Below are positions 5,761 through 8,269 of a stretch of 8,269 bases of DNA, in pieces. This DNA is from Eubacterium sp. (GTDB lineage: Bacteria > Bacillota > Clostridia > Lachnospirales > Lachnospiraceae). Under the pieces are notes generated by a model that saw only the letters and a program-made list of their open reading frames with translations, searched no databases and was not told the origin of the DNA. A program made the translations under genes and the position numbers. The stretch is taken from the NCBI GenBank assembly GCA_024681495.1, contig JAILAS010000050.1, forward strand, positions 1 to 8,269, written 5' to 3'. The first letter of the stretch is position 1. Each line of letters begins with the position of its first letter.

Positions 5761-7486
5761 TGTTAAGAGGTTTTTCGATTTTTGCGGGCCGACCGAGAGG
5801 AAAAAATACTACACTTCCGTGGCGCTGGGCGTGTTCGAGGCGCTCGTCGTCGCATGGCGAATCCCCGCGGCCTATCTTATATTCTCCGCCATACTTTCGG
5901 GCGGGGTAACAATGACGCTGTTTTGGCAGGTGTTGGCCATAATGATCGTGTCCACTCTGCTTCGCATGGTTTCAATGAGGTTCTCGAGCATGCTTCAGAC
6001 GGAGGCGGGATATACGACCTGCGCCAATAAGCGAATGGAGATTGCCGAGCATCTGAAGTTCCTCCCCATGGGATACTTCAACGAGAACAGCCTGGGTAAC
6101 ATCACCAACGTTACCACCAACAATATGGAGCAGGTGGGTGATGTGGCTACACGTGCTGTCATGCTGGTTCTTCAGGGGACCATCGGCGCCGTAGTCATCG
6201 ACATATTCATGCTGTTTTTCGACTGGAGAGTCGGCCTTATATGTACTGTGGGCATGGTGATATTCTATCTGTTTAACCTCATTACCCGCAGCGTTTCGGC
6301 CAAATATGCTCCCGTCAAGCTGGACGCCGATGAGCACATCGTAGGCGCGGTTATAGAGTTTATTCAGGGCATAAGCGAGGCCAGAAATTACAACCTCGCC
6401 GAGCGCAGCAACGACAAGCTGGCAAAGGCCATATTGCGCAAGGAAAAGGCCGATATTATGGTGGAGCTTAAGGTTATTCCGCTGGTAGGTTTCCAGTCTC
6501 TGATCCTGAAGGTGACAGGCGTGTGCATCGTCGGCAGCTCGATAGCCTTCTACCTGGCGGGGACCATGGAGCTTTTGACGACAATGATTCTCATCCTCTG
6601 CGCATTCATGGTGTTCGACGGACTCGACTCCGCCGGAATCTATTCGGCTCTTCTGAGGGTGATCGAAAACGGTGTCAATAAGGCCGAGGCCGTGTTAAAG
6701 ACCGAGCCGATGGATATCGACGGCGAGGACGTGAAGCCCGAATCCTATGACCTGGTCATGGAGGATGTTGACTTCGCATACGAGAGCAGAAAGATAATAG
6801 ACGATTTGTCTTTGACCATCCCCCAGAATACAACCACTGCGATAGTGGGTCCCTCGGGTGGAGGAAAGACCACGGTGACGAAGCTCCTCGCCAGGTTCTG
6901 GGATGTCGACAAGGGGCGCGTAACCCTCGGTGGCAGGGACGTTCGCGACTACAGTTTCGACTCGTTGATGAATAACTTCAGCTTCGTGTTCCAGAACGTC
7001 TACCTCTTCGAGGATACCATAGCCAATAACATCCGCTTCTCCAACCCGGATGCTCCGATGGAGGATGTGGTAAAGGCGGCGAAGGCCGCGTGCTGCCACG
7101 ATTTCATATCGGCGCTTCCCGACGGTTACGAGACCGTGATAGGCGAAAACGGCGCTTCGCTCTCGGGCGGTGAAAAGCAGCGTATCTCCATTGCGAGGGC
7201 CATCATGAAGGATGCACCCATCATCATATTGGACGAGGCGACCGCCAATGTGGATCCCGAGAATGAGAAGGAGCTCACGGAGGCCATTGAGAACCTCACT
7301 CGTGAGAAGACAATCATCATGATAGCTCACAGGCTTAAGACAGTTAAGCACGCGGATAATATAATTGTTATCGACAAGGGGCGGATTGTACAAAGCGGTA
7401 CCCATGAGGAGCTCATCTCGGTGGACGGCATCTATAGGAACTTTGTGGCTGACAGAAAGCAGGCCGTTTCCTGGAAACTCGCTTAG
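5753..7486 (+). CDS. ABC transporter half-unit, fused permease and ATPase (second of a heterodimer)
   Basis: A 577-residue protein of the same architecture as its neighbour. Hydrophobic segments at about 22-48, 55-76, 132-155, 159-178, 243-269 and 272-290 precede the ATPase domain. Motifs: Walker A GPSGGGKTT (366-374), Q-loop Q414, signature LSGGEKQR (470-477), Walker B ending D494 with catalytic E495, D-loop ANVDPENE, and H-loop H526. Both half-transporters keep the catalytic glutamate, so neither ATP site looks degenerate, unlike many heterodimeric exporters. ATG 5753 is favoured over upstream in-frame starts because it begins the usual N-terminal region and follows AGAGGAGGG (5737-5745) with 9 bases after GGAGG. 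The 8-base overlap with the first half-gene implies coupled, equal synthesis of the two subunits. No third component, such as a binding protein or biosynthesis gene, is nearby. Export of a toxic compound and uptake of a siderophore-like ligand both remain possible. Confidence 0.94.
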   Translation: MHSVKRFFDFCGPTERKKYYTSVALGVFEALVVAWRIPAAYLIFSAILSGGVTMTLFWQVLAIMIVSTLLRMVSMRFSSMLQTEAGYTTCANKRMEIAEHLKFLPMGYFNENSLGNITNVTTNNMEQVGDVATRAVMLVLQGTIGAVVIDIFMLFFDWRVGLICTVGMVIFYLFNLITRSVSAKYAPVKLDADEHIVGAVIEFIQGISEARNYNLAERSNDKLAKAILRKEKADIMVELKVIPLVGFQSLILKVTGVCIVGSSIAFYLAGTMELLTTMILILCAFMVFDGLDSAGIYSALLRVIENGVNKAEAVLKTEPMDIDGEDVKPESYDLVMEDVDFAYESRKIIDDLSLTIPQNTTTAIVGPSGGGKTTVTKLLARFWDVDKGRVTLGGRDVRDYSFDSLMNNFSFVFQNVYLFEDTIANNIRFSNPDAPMEDVVKAAKAACCHDFISALPDGYETVIGENGASLSGGEKQRISIARAIMKDAPIIILDEATANVDPENEKELTEAIENLTREKTIIMIAHRLKTVKHADNIIVIDKGRIVQSGTHEELISVDGIYRNFVADRKQAVSWKLA

Positions 7487-7510
7487 ACGGAATAAAATTC
7501 AAAAGATTTA

Positions 7511-7519
7511 TGTTATACT
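7511..7519 (+). promoter_or_regulatory. Extended -10 promoter for the MBL-fold hydrolase gene
   Basis: TGT followed by TATACT (7514-7519) matches the extended -10 form (TGn-TATAAT, five of six). No convincing -35 stands 16-18 bases upstream, as is usual for extended -10 promoters. Transcription would start near 7526, about 50 bases before the ATG at 7575. Confidence 0.5.
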
Positions 7520-7520
7520 A

Positions 7521-7548
7521 ACAGGGCGGAGGTTTTTCTCCGCCCTGT
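7521..7548 (+). other. Perfect 11-bp hairpin with T-rich loop, lacking a T tail
   Basis: ACAGGGCGGAG (7521-7531) pairs perfectly with CTCCGCCCTGT (7538-7548) around the 6-base loop GTTTTT. The sequence after the stem (CAGATTATGG) has no T run on the + strand, and there is none on the other strand after it, so this is not a standard intrinsic terminator. It may end or stabilise the 3' end of the ABC transcript, or act as a protein site beside the -10 element at 7514-7519. It lies 34 bases after the ABC stop codon. Confidence 0.7.
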
Positions 7549-7574
7549 CAGATTATGGAAAAGAGGTTTGTGAA

Positions 7575-8269
7575 ATGAAAATCATCAATCTAATCGAAAA
7601 TACGGAAGGAGCCTCGGGGTGCGCCGCAGCGCACGGTCTGTCGTTTTACGTGGAGACGAAGAGCCACAAGCTGCTGGTTGATCTGGGCCCTTCGGCACAG
7701 ACTCTTGAGAATGCTGCGCACCTGGGCGTCGATCTCGAGGCCGTTGACACGGTCATACTCAGCCACGGACATTACGACCACTCCGGAGGTATCATGCCGT
7801 TTGCGGGCATCAATTCCAAGGCTAAGATATACATGCAGTGCTCGGCCACGGACGACTACTACTCCGACGTGAATGCGGAGGACACGGAGGACGGATATCG
7901 CTTCATCGGCATCGACGGGCGCATTCAGGATCTCCCGCAGGTGGTCTTCGTGGACGGCGATTTAAAGATAGACGATGAGCTGTTTATCTTTACAATAGAC
8001 GAGAGGAGCCATCCGCTCCCCTCCACGAACGACAGGCTCTTCGTGAAGAAGGAAGGAGAGTACATCCATGACGACTTCGGACACGAGCATTTCGTGGTGG
8101 TCTCCGACGAGGGAAAGAACGTGCTGCTCTCCGGATGCGCTCACAACGGCATCCTCAGCATCCTCGACGCATATAAGGATAAGTTCGGGGGCGAGCCCGA
8201 CATTGCCATAAGCGGATTCCACCTTATGAGAGAGGGCGATTACACCCCGGAAGAGGTGGCAGAGATTGA
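7575..8269 (+). CDS. Metallo-beta-lactamase-fold metallohydrolase, DHPS-like group, 3'-truncated by the window edge
   Basis: The frame is open from ATG 7575 to the end of the window (231 complete codons), so the C-terminus is missing, perhaps 20-50 residues by comparison with relatives. The metal-binding motif is SHGHYDHSGG (63-72), with H64, H66, D68 and H69. Further ligand candidates are H170/H172 in GHEHFVVV, and H190 in SGCAHNGI (186-193), plus H216 in SGFHL. HEH...GCAHNGI and GFHL are typical of the group named after 7,8-dihydropterin-6-methyl-4-(beta-D-ribofuranosyl)aminobenzene 5'-phosphate synthase, a tetrahydromethanopterin-pathway enzyme; bacterial members without that pathway are of unknown function, so the name should not be taken as the reaction here. 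No signal peptide is seen, so it is probably cytoplasmic. AGAGG (7562-7566) stands 8 bases before the ATG. It appears to have its own promoter and to be independent of the ABC unit. Confidence 0.9.
   Translation, partial: MKIINLIENTEGASGCAAAHGLSFYVETKSHKLLVDLGPSAQTLENAAHLGVDLEAVDTVILSHGHYDHSGGIMPFAGINSKAKIYMQCSATDDYYSDVNAEDTEDGYRFIGIDGRIQDLPQVVFVDGDLKIDDELFIFTIDERSHPLPSTNDRLFVKKEGEYIHDDFGHEHFVVVSDEGKNVLLSGCAHNGILSILDAYKDKFGGEPDIAISGFHLMREGDYTPEEVAEI

Overview
The window looks like a piece of the chromosome of a Gram-positive anaerobe of the Bacillota, most likely a member of the Clostridia. The reasons are the rsgA-rpe gene order, strong GGAGG-type ribosome binding sites, hairpin-plus-U-tract terminators, an RsbW-like stand-alone ATPase, and a DUF362/ferredoxin protein typical of anaerobes. 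Codon choice leans to G/C at third positions, yet AGG (Arg) and ATA (Ile) are used freely, which argues against an actinobacterium. The genus cannot be told from the sequence. All seven genes are on the + strand and the region is densely coding; no tRNA, rRNA, CRISPR array, insertion sequence or pseudogene was seen.

Layout: (1) 1-1549 is a housekeeping pair: the 3' part of rsgA (small-subunit maturation GTPase, cut by the left edge) and rpe (ribulose-phosphate 3-epimerase, TTG start). A long hairpin with a T run (1607-1661) closes this unit. (2) 1692-3250 is a two-gene unit: a small HATPase_c protein of the anti-sigma-factor kinase type and, 11 bases later, a DUF362 protein carrying two 4Fe-4S motifs. 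(3) 3369-7486 is a TetR-family regulator followed by two overlapping genes for half-size ABC transporters that should form a heterodimer. The tetR promoter overlaps one of two nearly identical 15-bp palindromes, which are good candidates for autoregulatory operators. (4) 7575 to the right edge is a metallo-beta-lactamase-fold hydrolase, open at the 3' end, with its own extended -10 promoter.

How the genes work together: rsgA and rpe are co-transcribed but functionally unrelated. In the TetR-ABC unit the regulator probably senses a compound handled by the transporter and represses the whole unit. The HATPase-DUF362 pair suggests a regulatory ATPase linked to a redox protein, but no partner (sigma factor, STAS antagonist or phosphatase) lies in the window. 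A recurring feature is that each of the three larger intergenic gaps holds an inverted repeat placed on or directly against the -10 element of the next gene's predicted promoter. Two of these repeats also look like terminators of the preceding unit, so a readthrough RNA would carry the full hairpin while the new transcript would not.
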